A stretch of DNA of 64,000 nucleotides from Thermodesulfovibrionia bacterium (GCA_030646035.1 JAUSMY010000030.1:172434-236433); one strand, 5' to 3'. Shown: positions 45,444 through 55,885, numbered from the stretch's first letter. Notes: a model not told the origin generated them from the letters alone. Numbers and translations are program-made.

Positions 45444-46615
45444 CTTCCTCTTCTTTGAGAAACATGGCCTGCCTGAATATCCGGCCTGCCTCTTCTCTCC
45501 ATCTTCATTCTGTCGTTCCTTCCTGATATGTTCAGGAGTATGCCTATGGCTATCATATTTATCAGCAGCGAAGAGCCGCCGTAACTTATAAGCGGCAAAG
45601 GAAGCCCCTTTGTCGGCGCAAGGCCGATGGTCACAGCAAGATTTATTATTACCTGGCTGCCTATCATCATGGTCAGCCCGAGCGCGAGGTAGTGGCTGAA
45701 CGGGTCATCCGTCTCCAGGGCTACGATTATCCCCTTTATCAAAAGCCACAGGAATAACCCGATGACTGCCAGGACACCCAAAAAGCCAAGCTCTTCGCCG
45801 ATCAGTGAAAAGATAAAATCCGTATGTATCTCAGGCAGAAAAGCGAGCTTCTGCCTGCCGCTGCCTATGCCCACGCCTGTGATATAACCGTTGCCGAATG
45901 CTATAAATGACTGCACAAGCTGAAAGCCGCACCCCAGAGAGTCCTGCCACGGGTCCATAAAGCATGTCACCCTCTTCCACCTGTAGGGGAAGAATTTTAC
46001 GAGCATAAAGATTCCCGGCAGGGCCACTAGAATAATGGCAAATAAAGGCCTAAGTGTGACGCCTCCCAGAAAGAGGAGTCCGATAGTAAGTATGCCGAGG
46101 CTCATTACAGCTCCGAAGTCAGGCTGGAAGATGATCGCAAGCTGAAATGTCAGCATTATCGCAATGGGAATGATAAACCCGTGCACCAGCTTCTTCATCC
46201 TGTATTTATTCTTATCCATATAATCCGCAAGAAAGAGCACCATGGCTATCTTGGCAAGCTCAGAAGGCTGGAAGGTCGTGGGCCATAACCTTATCCACCG
46301 CCTCGCCCCGTTTGCAGTTAGGCCGATGCCCGGCAGAAAGACAACCAGAAGCAGAACAAAAGAGACCGCAAGCAGAACTGTGCCGAGCGGCCTGAGCTTC
46401 TGATAATCGAGCCTTGATACGAGCAGCATGGCTGCGAAACCTATAAAGACGGTAAAGAGGTGGCTCCACAGATAATGAAAACCTGTGCCGTACTTTTTAA
46501 CAGAGAGCAGAGCGGTCGAGCTGTAAACCATTATCACGCCTATAAAGATAAGGGCGATCACAGGGAGAAATATGCTTTTTGAACTTGTTGAGCTCATGTA
46601 TCTGCTGTTTATCAT
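45440..46615 (-). CDS. ftsW: Lipid II polymerase FtsW (SEDS family)
   Basis: A 391-residue SEDS membrane protein that polymerises septal glycan with the FtsI transpeptidase. About ten spans are visible. Family stretches include NGARRWIRLW, QPSELAKIAMVLFLADYM, IIFQPDFGAVM, IGSGRQKLAFLPEIHTDFIFSLIGEELGF and the C-terminal PTKGLPLPLISYGGSSLL. The cytosolic N- and C-termini are short and basic. It sits 6 bp after murD and overlaps murG by 4 bp, as usual in dcw clusters. Confidence 0.97.
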   Translation of the reverse strand: MINSRYMSSTSSKSIFLPVIALIFIGVIMVYSSTALLSVKKYGTGFHYLWSHLFTVFIGFAAMLLVSRLDYQKLRPLGTVLLAVSFVLLLVVFLPGIGLTANGARRWIRLWPTTFQPSELAKIAMVLFLADYMDKNKYRMKKLVHGFIIPIAIMLTFQLAIIFQPDFGAVMSLGILTIGLLFLGGVTLRPLFAIILVALPGIFMLVKFFPYRWKRVTCFMDPWQDSLGCGFQLVQSFIAFGNGYITGVGIGSGRQKLAFLPEIHTDFIFSLIGEELGFLGVLAVIGLFLWLLIKGIIVALETDDPFSHYLALGLTMMIGSQVIINLAVTIGLAPTKGLPLPLISYGGSSLLINMIAIGILLNISGRNDRMKMERRGRPDIQAGHVSQRRGR

Positions 46616-46621
46616 ATCCGC

Positions 46622-48103
46622 CTATGAACTCCTTATTGCATTTACTGCTTCCTTAAAAATTCTGCCCCGGTCTTCAAAATCCTTAAACATGTCAAAGCTT
46701 GTGCACCCTGGGGAGAGAAGCACGGTATCGCCTTCAGATGCCCTTGACACAGAGAGCTCAACAGCAGACTTCATGTCTTTGGCATACTCGATAGGCACAA
46801 TATCTCCAAGGCTGTCTGCTATCTTCTCCTTCGCCTCTCCGAGAAGCACAAGCAGCTTGACCTTATCTTTCACGAGATCCCTTAATGCGGAAAAATCTCC
46901 GCCTTTGTCCCTGCCGCCCATGATTAATATCACACTCTCAAAATTTTCAAGTGACTTTTCAACAGCTCCCACATTTGTACCCTTTGAATCATTGATAAAA
47001 GTTATGCCGTTAAGGATACGGACTACCTCGTTCCTGTGCTCAAGCCCGGTGAAATCTGCCAGCACATTCCTGACACCTTCTGCGGAAGCCCCTGATAAGA
47101 TCGCTGTTAGAGACGCAGCCATGGCATTCTCAAGATTATGAGTGCCTTTTATCTTCATCTTGCTGACACTTATCAACTGTGACCTGCCTTCTCCTATCGA
47201 AGGATGAAGGACATCAGATAATTTTGAGGGCAGATTATAATAAATGATTCCGTCTTTATAATAAATTCCAATCACCTCATCTCTGAGGCTGAAATAAAGA
47301 ACATCTGGTTTTACCTGTTTGGATCTCAGCTTTTCGCTCTCGATCTTTTTCAGCAGAGTGTCATCCGCGTTAAGTATCAGATAATCACCCTCGCCCTGAT
47401 TCTCATATATCCTTTCCTTGGCTTCGGCATAATCGTTGAGCGTATCATAACGGTCAAGATGGTCTGGTGTTATATTCATTATCAGGGCTATCTTCGGCCT
47501 GAAATATTTTATCGACTCAAGCTGAAAGCTTGATATCTCAGCAACTATAAGATCAATATCGCTCAGGCCTGCAGCTACGGATGCAAGCTTATATATCTCC
47601 TCTGTCAGGGCTGCGCCGATATTGCCTCCGAGCATAGTATGAAACCCCGACTCCCTCAGCATCAGGTCTATCAGCGTGGTCGTGGTTGATTTCCCGTTCG
47701 TGCCTGTTATCCCGATAAAATCAGGAGTTTCACTCTTAACTTTGGATTTATAACTTTTAACTATTTCATACGCAAGCTCAAGTTCGCCTATTACCGGGAT
47801 ACCTATCTTCATCGCATTTACTATAGGAGATATCTTCATCGGAACGCCGGGGCTCACGACTATCAGGTCAGCGCTGGTGAAAGCCTCCTCAGGGTTTCCG
47901 CCTGTTATCGCCTTAACAGACTGTGACAGCCTTTTCATCTCTCCCTCAAGTGAACTCTGCGGCCTTGTATCTGTGACCGTCACGTTCGCGCCGAAAAAAG
48001 AGAGCAGGTTTGCCGCGCCTGTCCCGCTCCTTGCAAGCCCGACAACCAGGACATTTTTATTCTTCAGGCTTTCAACTGTAATATCCATATCCTCTGTTAT
48101 CAT
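46622..48103 (-). CDS. murD: UDP-N-acetylmuramoylalanine--D-glutamate ligase MurD
   Basis: A 493-residue Mur ligase adding D-Glu to UDP-MurNAc-L-Ala. The N-terminal Rossmann part has [17 protein letters not shown]; the ATP loop is [16 protein letters not shown]; the central domain has AEISSFQLE and [10 protein letters not shown], and the C-terminal domain [16 protein letters not shown] and [12 protein letters not shown]. It is a little longer than the typical 440-450 because of an insertion near residues 265-310 (including [16 protein letters not shown]). It overlaps mraY by 4 bp. Confidence 0.98.
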   Translation of the reverse strand: MITEDMDITVESLKNKNVLVVGLARSGTGAANLLSFFGANVTVTDTRPQSSLEGEMKRLSQSVKAITGGNPEEAFTSADLIVVSPGVPMKISPIVNAMKIGIPVIGELELAYEIVKSYKSKVKSETPDFIGITGTNGKSTTTTLIDLMLRESGFHTMLGGNIGAALTEEIYKLASVAAGLSDIDLIVAEISSFQLESIKYFRPKIALIMNITPDHLDRYDTLNDYAEAKERIYENQGEGDYLILNADDTLLKKIESEKLRSKQVKPDVLYFSLRDEVIGIYYKDGIIYYNLPSKLSDVLHPSIGEGRSQLISVSKMKIKGTHNLENAMAASLTAILSGASAEGVRNVLADFTGLEHRNEVVRILNGITFINDSKGTNVGAVEKSLENFESVILIMGGRDKGGDFSALRDLVKDKVKLLVLLGEAKEKIADSLGDIVPIEYAKDMKSAVELSVSRASEGDTVLLSPGCTSFDMFKDFEDRGRIFKEAVNAIRSS

Positions 48104-49191
48104 CTGACCTTCAGTGTCGTTAAACTCAGGAGCGCAAGTATGATGCCGACTATCCAGAACCTTACAATGACCTTTGGCTCGGGCCAGCCCTTAAGTTCAA
48201 AATGATGGTGAATAGGAGCCATCTTAAAGACGCGTTTGCCTGTCAGTTTGAATGACGCGACCTGTATTATCACTGAGAAGGTCTCTATTACAAAGATGCC
48301 GCCTACTATCGCAAGGACGATCTCATGTTTTGTAATTACCGCAAGCGTTCCGAGCGCGCCGCCCAATCCCAATGAGCCGACATCGCCCATAAAGACCTCT
48401 GCCGGATAGCTGTTATACCAGAGGAAACCGAGCGAGGCGCCGAAGAGCGCGCCGCAGAATACGGTAAGCTCACCTGTGCCCGGAAGGAAAAGCAGTTGAA
48501 GGTACTGTGAAAATCCCGCATGGCCTGAGATATAAACAAGCGCCCCGTTTGCAAGTGTCGCAATCCCGACAAGGCCTATCGCAAGTCCGTCAATGCCGTC
48601 TGTCAGGTTGACAGCATTTGATGAGCCGACAATTACAAGGATGGCAAACGGAATATAGAACCATCCGAGGTCAATGAGCCAGTTCTTAAAGAAGGGTATG
48701 CTCAGTTTTGTTATATTCGGGTCTTGAGGATTGTAGTAAAAGACCAGACCGATCAGCAGGGCAAGCACTATCTGCGCGCTGAATTTATACCATGCGCTCA
48801 GGCCCTTTGAATTCGTCTTCATCAGCTTGAGGTAATCATCAACCAGTCCGATCATGCCGAAGCCGAGTATAGAAAGGAGCATTATGAGTATGTACTTGTT
48901 GCTCAGGTCAGCCCAGAGGAGAACACTGATTACGACCGATAAGATTATAAGGATGCCGCCCATTGTAGGAGTGCCTGTCTTGCCGAGGTGGGTCTTGGGG
49001 CCGTCATCCCTCACATACTGGGTATAGTGCAGCTTCTTCAGCTTTCCTATAAGCCACGGGGCAAAGATAAAACATATCGCCAGAGACGTAATGATCGCAA
49101 GCGCGGTCCTGAATGTTATATACCTGAAGACATTTAACGGTGAATACGATTCACTCAATGAATAAAGTAATTTATACAGCATGTCTGACAC
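48100..49191 (-). CDS. mraY: Phospho-N-acetylmuramoyl-pentapeptide transferase MraY
   Basis: A 363-residue integral membrane enzyme (about ten spans) transferring phospho-MurNAc-pentapeptide from UDP to undecaprenyl phosphate to form lipid I. Family signatures: [25 protein letters not shown] with the catalytic Asp pair, [27 protein letters not shown] and [13 protein letters not shown] with the histidine triad. It overlaps murF by 20 bp, an unusually long overlap for this pair, and murD by 4 bp. Confidence 0.98.
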   Translation of the reverse strand: MSDMLYKLLYSLSESYSPLNVFRYITFRTALAIITSLAICFIFAPWLIGKLKKLHYTQYVRDDGPKTHLGKTGTPTMGGILIILSVVISVLLWADLSNKYILIMLLSILGFGMIGLVDDYLKLMKTNSKGLSAWYKFSAQIVLALLIGLVFYYNPQDPNITKLSIPFFKNWLIDLGWFYIPFAILVIVGSSNAVNLTDGIDGLAIGLVGIATLANGALVYISGHAGFSQYLQLLFLPGTGELTVFCGALFGASLGFLWYNSYPAEVFMGDVGSLGLGGALGTLAVITKHEIVLAIVGGIFVIETFSVIIQVASFKLTGKRVFKMAPIHHHFELKGWPEPKVIVRFWIVGIILALLSLTTLKVR

Positions 49192-50542
49192 CTCTTATGG
49201 CGTTCTCTAACTTCATCGAGCGCGATCCCTTGAATAAAACAGTATCTCCTGGTTTTAGAATATCCATTATATTTTCACCAGCCTCGCCGGAGCTGCTGAA
49301 CCTGTAAACCGGCGCAGGTTTCTCTCCTCTTGCTTTTACATATTCATCAGCGGCAATATTCATCAATTCTCCTACAGCTACAAAGACATCTATATTCATA
49401 TCTGAAAGCGTATTTCCAAGTTCCCTGTGGGCATCTTCTGCAAACACCCCAAGCTCAAACATATCCCCAAGCACAGCTACAAGCCTGCTTCCTGCACCCA
49501 TCGCTGCCATCTCTTTCAGCGATTCATTTATCGAGGCAGGGTTTGCGTTGTATGCGTCATTGATCAATATTATATCTCCGATCCTGCTTACCTCAAACCT
49601 CATTGGGAACGGCCTGTAAGCCTCAAGCGCCTCCTTTATATCAGAGAGCGATATGCCGAGCGAAGAAGATACAGCCGCTGCCGCAAGCGCGTTATAAAGA
49701 TTAAAAAGACCATGAGTTTTAAGTGTAATATCTATACTGCCTTTATCCTTTATGCAAAGGGTAAAAGCGCTTCCCTTCTCTGTCAGGCTCAGATCCTTTG
49801 CAGTCACATGCGCGGCTTTCTTTATTGAGAAGGTGATGACCTCCCCTTTAAAGTCATTTATGCCTGACATAAGAAGATCATCATCCGCATTCAGCACCGC
49901 AACTCTAAGCCCGGGAAGTATCTCAAGCTTCGCATCCCTTATCGCCTCCCTGCTGCCTAACATGCCGATATGCGCAGTACCTATATTTGTCACAACACCA
50001 TGAGTTGGAAGCGATATCTCGCACAGCCTCCTAATCTCTCCAAGTGCATTCATGCCCAACTCCAGCACAGCCGCCTCATCATCCTTCGTAAGCCTCGTAA
50101 GCGTGAGCGGCAGGCCGATATGGTTGTTAAGGTTGCCCTCATTCTTTAAGGCCTTATATCTTTTTGAAAGGATCGCATATGCCATCTCTTTTGTGGTCGT
50201 CTTCCCGTTGCTGCCGGTGATTGCGATAACAGGGATATCCCGCTCTTTCCTTATAAAGTGCGCCAGATCCTGCAGCGCCTTTAATGTGTCACCGACATAA
50301 ACAACCGCTTTGCTTTCAGAAATCGACAGCGGTTGGGTATCCACTACAGCGCCCATACCCCTGCTCAGCGCCTCTTTTAAAAAGTCATGGCCGTCAAACC
50401 TCTCACCCCTTATGGCAAAAAAGAGATCTCCCTCTTTGATAGTGCGTGTATCAATGGATACCCCTGTGAAGGCTCCGCCGTCTCCTGATATGAGCCTTCC
50501 TTCTGTCGCCTCTATGACCTTTTCCACTGTCAGACCTGCCAT
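49172..50542 (-). CDS. murF: UDP-MurNAc-tripeptide--D-Ala-D-Ala ligase MurF
   Basis: A 456-residue Mur ligase that adds the D-Ala-D-Ala made by Ddl. The N-terminal domain has [24 protein letters not shown], the ATP loop is [15 protein letters not shown], the central domain has [10 protein letters not shown] and TNIGTAHIG, and the C-terminal domain [12 protein letters not shown] and [11 protein letters not shown]. The stop is placed well inside the mraY start region (20-bp overlap). It lies 8 bp after murE. Confidence 0.98.
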   Translation of the reverse strand: MAGLTVEKVIEATEGRLISGDGGAFTGVSIDTRTIKEGDLFFAIRGERFDGHDFLKEALSRGMGAVVDTQPLSISESKAVVYVGDTLKALQDLAHFIRKERDIPVIAITGSNGKTTTKEMAYAILSKRYKALKNEGNLNNHIGLPLTLTRLTKDDEAAVLELGMNALGEIRRLCEISLPTHGVVTNIGTAHIGMLGSREAIRDAKLEILPGLRVAVLNADDDLLMSGINDFKGEVITFSIKKAAHVTAKDLSLTEKGSAFTLCIKDKGSIDITLKTHGLFNLYNALAAAAVSSSLGISLSDIKEALEAYRPFPMRFEVSRIGDIILINDAYNANPASINESLKEMAAMGAGSRLVAVLGDMFELGVFAEDAHRELGNTLSDMNIDVFVAVGELMNIAADEYVKARGEKPAPVYRFSSSGEAGENIMDILKPGDTVLFKGSRSMKLENAIRGVRHAV

Positions 50543-50550
50543 GTTATTTT

Positions 50551-52032
50551 TTACTTTTTGCCTTTTATATTTTTCAAAGCCTCTCTCAGTACCTCTTTAT
50601 CACTGAAAGGGTAGCGCATGCCGCTTATCTCCTGATAATCCTCATGCCCCTTGCCTGCAAAGAGCAGCACATCACCGGCCTCTGCCATGGAAACAGCCTT
50701 GTTTATGGCTTCGGCCCTGTCAGGCACTTCTATATAGTTCTTCTTTTTAATGCCTTTAACAATATCGCTGATTATTTGAAGCGGGTCCTCAGTTCGGGGA
50801 TTGTCAGAGGTCACGATAACAAGGTCGCTGAGCTCTGAAGCCGCATCGCCCATAAGCTCTCTCTTTGTTTTGTCCCTGTCGCCGCCGCACCCGAATAGGG
50901 TTATGACCCTCCCCTTTGTTATCATCCTTGCCTCATTTATCACAGCCTTAAGCGCGTCATCAGTATGGGCATAATCAACTATGCATAAAAAGTCCTGGCC
51001 TTCATCAACCTTCTCAAAACGTCCGCTGACCGGCCTCGCTTCAGCGATACCCCTGAGTATGGCATCCTCGCCTATGCCGAGCGCATATGCTATCCCCACA
51101 GAGATCAGGATGTTATACACATTGAAGCGGCCGATAAATTCAGACCTGGCCCTGAACCTGCCGCCCGGTGTGATCAGGTCAAAAGATAGCCCGTCTTTAT
51201 CATCAATATTCTCCGCCCTGATAGTTGCGCCTTCCAAAAGGCCGCATGTAACAACATCACAGCCCAGCCTTTCCTCAACCTCTCTTACAGCAGGGTCATC
51301 CCAATTAAGCACGGCCGTACCCTCTTCCCCAAGGTAATTAAAGAGCTTGTCTTTCGCAATAAAATAGTTCTCCATTGAACCGTGAAAATCAAGATGGTCC
51401 TGTGTGAAATTGGTAAACGCAGCCACCTTAAATACACATTGGTCAACCCTCTGAAGGGCAAGCGCGTGCGAAGATACCTCTATCACTGCGTATTCCATCC
51501 CGTTATCCAGCATCTCCCTGAGATATCTCTGCAGGTCTAAAGACTCGGGCGTGGTCCGTTCCGCTTTTTTTGTCTCGCCGGCTATATACTGGATCGTGCC
51601 GAGCAGGCCCGCCCTCTTGCCTCCGGCTTCAATTATGCTTTTTGTTATATAACTTGTGGTCGTCTTTCCGTTCGTGCCGGTTATGCCGACAAGAGAGATC
51701 TTTTTTGAAGGCTCACCATAAAACCGCGCGGATATCAAAGCCAGAGCGTTTCTGCTGTCATGAACCTCAATACAGGTCACCCCGCTCAGCAGAGAAGGCT
51801 GATATGAAGCATACATATCAGCTATAGGGCTTTCAGTTAATACTGCCGTTGCCCCTCTGTTTATTGCGTCTTTAATAAAATCGTCGCCATCAAAAGAGAG
51901 CCCCTTTATCGCCACGAATAAAAAACCTTCAGCCACTGACCTGGAGTCATAGGCTATCCCCATGACCTCAGTATCTAATGAGCCCTCCCTCTCCTTTACC
52001 TCCAGTCCTTCTAATAGATCGGCTATTATCAT
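50551..52032 (-). CDS. murE: UDP-MurNAc-tripeptide synthetase MurE (meso-diaminopimelate type)
   Basis: A 493-residue Mur ligase adding the third stem-peptide residue. The ATP loop is [15 protein letters not shown] and the carbamylated-lysine region is FTQDHLDFHGSMENY. The C-terminal domain carries DNPR in VTSDNPRTEDP, the motif that selects meso-diaminopimelate rather than lysine, so the cell wall should be of the Gram-negative DAP type. It is followed by murF after 8 bp and preceded by ftsI with a 49-bp gap. Confidence 0.98.
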   Translation of the reverse strand: MIIADLLEGLEVKEREGSLDTEVMGIAYDSRSVAEGFLFVAIKGLSFDGDDFIKDAINRGATAVLTESPIADMYASYQPSLLSGVTCIEVHDSRNALALISARFYGEPSKKISLVGITGTNGKTTTSYITKSIIEAGGKRAGLLGTIQYIAGETKKAERTTPESLDLQRYLREMLDNGMEYAVIEVSSHALALQRVDQCVFKVAAFTNFTQDHLDFHGSMENYFIAKDKLFNYLGEEGTAVLNWDDPAVREVEERLGCDVVTCGLLEGATIRAENIDDKDGLSFDLITPGGRFRARSEFIGRFNVYNILISVGIAYALGIGEDAILRGIAEARPVSGRFEKVDEGQDFLCIVDYAHTDDALKAVINEARMITKGRVITLFGCGGDRDKTKRELMGDAASELSDLVIVTSDNPRTEDPLQIISDIVKGIKKKNYIEVPDRAEAINKAVSMAEAGDVLLFAGKGHEDYQEISGMRYPFSDKEVLREALKNIKGKK

Positions 52033-52081
52033 TTATCCCATCAGAAAAATATTATCAAATTCCGTTAGAGAGAGCTGCATT

Positions 52082-53884
52082 CTAACGGGAGCTATTAACA
52101 AGAAGTATGTGGTTCTTGTCGCTTTCCATCGGGATATTAAGATAAGCAAACGCGTTCTCAACTATCCTCTTGAAGACAGGCGCAGCCACCACCCCGCCGT
52201 AATTAGCGCCTTTGGGTTCATGAATGACGACTATAAGAGCTATCTCAGGTTTGTCAGCCGGGGCAAACCCCACAAATGAGCTGATAAACTTGTCCTTTGA
52301 ATACCTTCCGGTATCAGGATCGACCTTCTGTGCCGTGCCTGTCTTGCCGGCAACCAGATTGCCTGTGATCTCGGCGTTCTTGCCGGTGCCGCCTTCAACA
52401 GTGACCCCTTTGAGAATGTCTGTGATAACCCCTGCCGTATGGGCTGATATCACCCTCTCTATAATGACAGGAGAATTCTTTTTAATTACCTCTCCGGTAT
52501 CAGAGATGATCTCGGATACTATATACGGCTTCATGAGAAAACCGCCGTTCGCAATAGCAGAATAAGCCCTGACCATCTGAAGAGGCGTTACTCCTATCTC
52601 CTGCCCTATCGATATAGCTCCGATGGAAGTGCCTGACCATTTAGCCGGTCCCCTGAGCATTCCGCCTACCTCTCCGGGCATATCTATGCCGCTCTTGTCT
52701 CCGAATCCGAACTTCTTCAGATAGCTGTAATATTTTTCCTTTCCAAGCCTCATCCCTATCTGGATCGACCCGACATTCGATGACTTCTTTATGACATCCT
52801 GAAAACTGAGTACGCCATGCCTGTGGGCATCTTTTACCGGCTTGCCGCCAACCACGATAAACCCTCTTGAGCAGTCAAACATCTGGCCCAGCTTCACCGT
52901 CCCTTCCTCAAAAGCCGCAGATGCAAGAAATGCCTTTAAGGTAGACCCGGGCTCATACATGTCTGTGACCCCCCTGTTGCGCCTTTCAGCATCTGTTGAT
53001 TCTTTGGGAAAGTTCGGGTCATAAGCAGGCCTGTTTGCCATTGCAAGTATCTCGCCTGTCATAGGGTTCATCATGATAGCTATCGCGGCCGCAGCCTGCC
53101 ATTCATCCATGGCCTTTGACAACTCCCGCTCAACGATATACTGAAGGCCCTCATCAATTGTAAGCAGTATGCTGTTGCCTGAGAGTGTGTCCTCTAACCC
53201 CTGTGAAAGCCTGTTGCCTCGCGCATCTCTGCCGCCTGAGACCTTCTTCTCCTCGCCCCTCATATATTCATCATATGTGAGTTCAAGGCCGGAGATGCCC
53301 TTGTTGTCAATATTCGTATAGCCCAGGAGGTGAGAGGCTGTCTGCCCTTTAGGGTAATAGCGCTTTGTCTCTGTCAGAAGGCCGATCTCCTTTATTAACC
53401 TTTCTCTGCTCTTCAGAGAACTGACATTGCGTGAAGTCTCTTCATCCATCTTCCTTGAAAGCCAGACAAAATCCTTATCTTTCTTTGAAATGAAAGTTTT
53501 ATTGAGATCATTAGCAGAAACATTTATGACAGGAGAAAGTTTGTTTGAAAGCGCTTGAATATCATCTACTTCAGTAGGGACCGCAAACAGAGAGTCGGTC
53601 TCAATATTGATCGCCATCTCCTTCATATTCCTGTCCCATATAACCCCTCTCTGAGGCTTTAATGTCTTGGACCTGAGATATTGCTGTCTCGCCTTTCTGG
53701 AGAGGGACTCATGCTGTAATACCATAAGGTCAAAAAGGCGGACGGATATGATGAAAAAACAAAAAACAATGAAGGTTGCCAGAATGAAGGCTCTCTTTCT
53801 GGACTTTTGAAGCTGTGGAATTTCAGGGTCTTCATCCCATAGCTTCCTGGTGTCGTCAATTCTTTTTCTTCTGTTATTAGCCAT
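52082..53884 (-). CDS. ftsI: Septal penicillin-binding protein FtsI (PBP3)
   Basis: A 600-residue class B transpeptidase that cross-links septal peptidoglycan. A basic cytoplasmic start and one span (about 31-52, FILATFIVFCFFIISVRLF) precede the pedestal domain. The transpeptidase motifs are S314-x-x-K in EPGSTLKAF, SSN in KKSSNVGS and KTG in GKTGTAQK. The C-terminus has no PASTA domain and ends in HILLVNSSR. A 132-bp gap separates it from ftsL, in which I see no gene. It works with FtsW. Confidence 0.97.
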   Translation of the reverse strand: MANNRRKRIDDTRKLWDEDPEIPQLQKSRKRAFILATFIVFCFFIISVRLFDLMVLQHESLSRKARQQYLRSKTLKPQRGVIWDRNMKEMAINIETDSLFAVPTEVDDIQALSNKLSPVINVSANDLNKTFISKKDKDFVWLSRKMDEETSRNVSSLKSRERLIKEIGLLTETKRYYPKGQTASHLLGYTNIDNKGISGLELTYDEYMRGEEKKVSGGRDARGNRLSQGLEDTLSGNSILLTIDEGLQYIVERELSKAMDEWQAAAAIAIMMNPMTGEILAMANRPAYDPNFPKESTDAERRNRGVTDMYEPGSTLKAFLASAAFEEGTVKLGQMFDCSRGFIVVGGKPVKDAHRHGVLSFQDVIKKSSNVGSIQIGMRLGKEKYYSYLKKFGFGDKSGIDMPGEVGGMLRGPAKWSGTSIGAISIGQEIGVTPLQMVRAYSAIANGGFLMKPYIVSEIISDTGEVIKKNSPVIIERVISAHTAGVITDILKGVTVEGGTGKNAEITGNLVAGKTGTAQKVDPDTGRYSKDKFISSFVGFAPADKPEIALIVVIHEPKGANYGGVVAAPVFKRIVENAFAYLNIPMESDKNHILLVNSSR

Positions 53885-54016
53885 GTTCCTATACCGGAAT
53901 ATAAACCCTCAGGGATAGGAATCAGATATCATCCTCTACAAACACCCGCTTGCTTCTACATGTTTGTTGATGCCGCGTCTCTCATTCCTTATCCGCAATA
54001 TTTACAAAACAAATGA

Positions 54017-54349
54017 TTACCGTTTTTCCATAGCCACTTTATAAAGGCCTGCCTCTTCTGTCCTGCCAACGTAGAAGATGTTCTTCCTGTCCGGAGGGCT
54101 CATCCCGAGAACATTGACCGCCGTCTCCTCGATATTCCTGGCTGAAAGGAAATTCGCCCTGTTAGCTGCTACAAACTTCTGTTCGCGGAGAAAGCTTGTC
54201 TTCTGCCGATTCAGCTCCCCGAGTTCGTACTCAAGAGAAGTAACCTGGGTACTGCACCATATAAGAGCAAATACCCCTGCAACAAAATAAATGAAAAGAC
54301 CGAACTTCAGAAGCGTCCATTTTTTCTTCTTTGATCTTCTTATTGTCAT
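54017..54349 (-). CDS. ftsL: Cell division protein FtsL
   Basis: A 110-residue bitopic protein of the FtsQLB divisome complex. A very basic N-terminus (RRSKKKKW) is followed by a span (about 12-30, LFIYFVAGVFALIW) and a periplasmic coiled coil (LEYELGELNRQKTSFLREQ). The short length, topology and position between rsmH and ftsI support the name, although FtsL proteins have little sequence conservation. It overlaps rsmH by 4 bp. Confidence 0.85.
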   Translation of the reverse strand: MTIRRSKKKKWTLLKFGLFIYFVAGVFALIWCSTQVTSLEYELGELNRQKTSFLREQKFVAANRANFLSARNIEETAVNVLGMSPPDRKNIFYVGRTEEAGLYKVAMEKR

Positions 54350-55221
54350 ATCCTCTCCGCTACCCTTAGTTTTGCGCTCCTTGATGGAGGGTTTGATCTT
54401 ATCTCCTGCCGGCTTGCGACAAGAGGTTTTCTTGTGATGATATGGAATATACCTTCACTTGCCAGTTTCTTGAATGCGTTCTTTACAATCCTGTCCTCCA
54501 GTGAATGATAGGAGAGAACACAGAGCCTTCCGCCCGGATTTAGCATGTCCGCTCCCGAGGTTATTCCGGCTGAAAGCTCATCAAGCTCTTTATTGACCTC
54601 GATTCTCAGAGCCTGAAAGGTCCTTGTGGCAGGGTGTATCCTTCCTCTGCCTTTTAGCGAATTTTCTATTATTGCAGCCAGTTCACTGCATGTCTCTATG
54701 CGCTTCTTTCTTCTCTCATTAACGATTGCCTTTGCGATCTTTCTGCTGAACCTCTCCTCGCCGAACACAAAGATCAATGTCGCCAGATCCTTTTCGTGGT
54801 AACTGTTGACGACCTCTTTGGCAGAAAGTTTCTGGCTCTTGTCCATTCTCATATCAAGAGGCTCATCTTTCATAAAGCTGAAACCCCTGCCTTCGGCCTT
54901 AAGCTGCATGGTTGAGACACCGATATCAAGCAGTATGCCGTCAACCGTCTCATAGCCAAGGCTGCTGACTGCGGCCTTTATGTTTGAAAAACTCTCTTTT
55001 GCAAAGTAAATATTACTGAAGTCCTTCAGCCTCTCCCTCGCTGACTCAATCGCCGCCTCGTCTCTGTCGATGCCTATCAAAGCGCCAACTTTTGCCTTCT
55101 GTAATATCAGCTCGGCATGCCCGCCAAGTCCGAGTGTCGCATCCACGTATATACCTGAGTCTTTTATATTCAATCCTTCTAAAACCTCCCCCGGCATGAC
55201 CGGGACATGAGTGATGGCCAT
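54346..55221 (-). CDS. rsmH: 16S rRNA (cytosine-1402-N4)-methyltransferase RsmH (MraW)
   Basis: A 291-residue SAM-dependent enzyme that methylates C1402 in the decoding centre of 16S rRNA. Family signatures are HVPVMPGEVLEGL at the start, DATLGLGGHAELIL (SAM motif I), GILLDIGVSTMQL, RGFSFMKDEPLDMRMD and SYHSLEDRIVKN near the C-terminus. All key stretches are intact. It starts directly after the mraZ stop with no gap and overlaps ftsL by 4 bp. Confidence 0.98.
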   Translation of the reverse strand: MAITHVPVMPGEVLEGLNIKDSGIYVDATLGLGGHAELILQKAKVGALIGIDRDEAAIESARERLKDFSNIYFAKESFSNIKAAVSSLGYETVDGILLDIGVSTMQLKAEGRGFSFMKDEPLDMRMDKSQKLSAKEVVNSYHEKDLATLIFVFGEERFSRKIAKAIVNERRKKRIETCSELAAIIENSLKGRGRIHPATRTFQALRIEVNKELDELSAGITSGADMLNPGGRLCVLSYHSLEDRIVKNAFKKLASEGIFHIITRKPLVASRQEIRSNPPSRSAKLRVAERI

Positions 55222-55674
55222 TTATATTCCAAGGTCTGAAAGCTCTTTCTTAAAGGCATTTTTGTCTATCTTGGTCGGGTCGGCAACCACCTCAAGCGCA
55301 TTCTTTTCCCATATCTCTATCTTGTTGCCCTGCCCCATAACAACAACTTCACTGCTGAGCCCTGCATCTACACGTAAGGCAGACGGGATCTGTATCCTCC
55401 CCTGCTTGTCAAGTTCGCACTCAACGGCAGAGCCCACGACCCTGCGCATGAAGTACTTCACCGAGTCCATGGTCTGTGGTTTATCTTTTACCCTGCCTAC
55501 CAGATTGCCCCACTCTTCAACCGGATATGCGCAGAGACAGTGGTCAAACGCATCGTTTGCAATTATCAGCTTTGTGTTTTTAGCAGACGAGAGGATCTCA
55601 CGAAAAGGCGCAGGAATGATTATCCTTCCCTTTGGATCCAGCGTGTTATAATATTTTCCTAAGAAACTAGACAC
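55222..55674 (-). CDS. mraZ: Transcriptional regulator MraZ
   Basis: A ring-forming DNA-binding protein of the AbrB-like fold that represses the dcw operon in known cases. Two MraZ domains are visible: FLGKYYNTLDPKGRIIIPAPFRE near the N-terminus (family DxKGR signature) and ECELDKQGRIQIPSALRV in the second half. Three in-frame GTG codons could start it (55686, 55683, 55674). I prefer the GTG at 55672-55674, which leaves SSFLGKYYN and matches the family's usual M-F-x-G start, giving 150 residues. The first GTG is embedded in the tandem repeat that looks like the protein's own operator. Autoregulation is therefore likely. Confidence 0.95.
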   Translation of the reverse strand: MSSFLGKYYNTLDPKGRIIIPAPFREILSSAKNTKLIIANDAFDHCLCAYPVEEWGNLVGRVKDKPQTMDSVKYFMRRVVGSAVECELDKQGRIQIPSALRVDAGLSSEVVVMGQGNKIEIWEKNALEVVADPTKIDKNAFKKELSDLGI

Positions 55675-55678
55675 GTCT

Positions 55679-55698
55679 CCCACCACTTCCCTCCACTT
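55679..55698 (-). promoter_or_regulatory. Putative MraZ operator, two tandem 10-bp repeats
   Basis: On the minus strand two contiguous copies, AAGTGGAGGG and AAGTGGTGGG, differ by one base and repeat at about one helical turn. Known MraZ sites are short tandem G-rich TGGG/AAGTGG-type repeats upstream of mraZ. The site lies between the -10 box and the preferred start, overlapping the upstream GTG codons and probably the ribosome site. Confidence 0.6.
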
Positions 55699-55707
55699 AA
55701 TACCACC

Positions 55708-55736
55708 AGTATATTTATATTAATAATACTTGTCAA
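55708..55736 (-). promoter_or_regulatory. Strong sigma-70-type promoter of the dcw cluster
   Basis: Minus strand: TTGACA (perfect consensus; 55731-55736 on this coordinate system) and TATACT (55708-55713) separated by exactly 17 bp. The start point near 55701 would fall a few bases before the tandem repeat and about 27 bases before the preferred mraZ start, so a MraZ-bound operator would block initiation. Confidence 0.85.
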
Positions 55737-55765
55737 GAGAAAAATTGATATTTTTATATATATGC

Positions 55766-55885
55766 TATATTTTGTGGTCTGGGGAATTAAGCCCCACTAT
55801 ATGTGGACAGATTACCGTCCCACGATTGAAGTCAAGGACACCGGCTTAAGCCTGATAGGCTAGGTTAGGCCAAAAAATTTATAAT
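55766..55885 (+). other. Possible structured non-coding RNA or leader
   Basis: The gap between divergent mraZ and xer (242 bp) holds a run of small hairpins on the plus strand: GGGG/CCCC around 55791-55805, GTGGAC/GTCCCAC around 55803-55823, the palindrome GGCTTAAGCC near 55843-55852 and AGCCT/AGGCT just after, ending in GGCC followed by A/T-rich DNA. A weak promoter (TTGATA 55745-55750 and TATATT 55766-55771, 15-bp spacing) lies upstream. I do not recognise a known RNA family (not tRNA, SRP, tmRNA or a standard riboswitch). It may equally be an untranslated leader. Confidence 0.25.
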
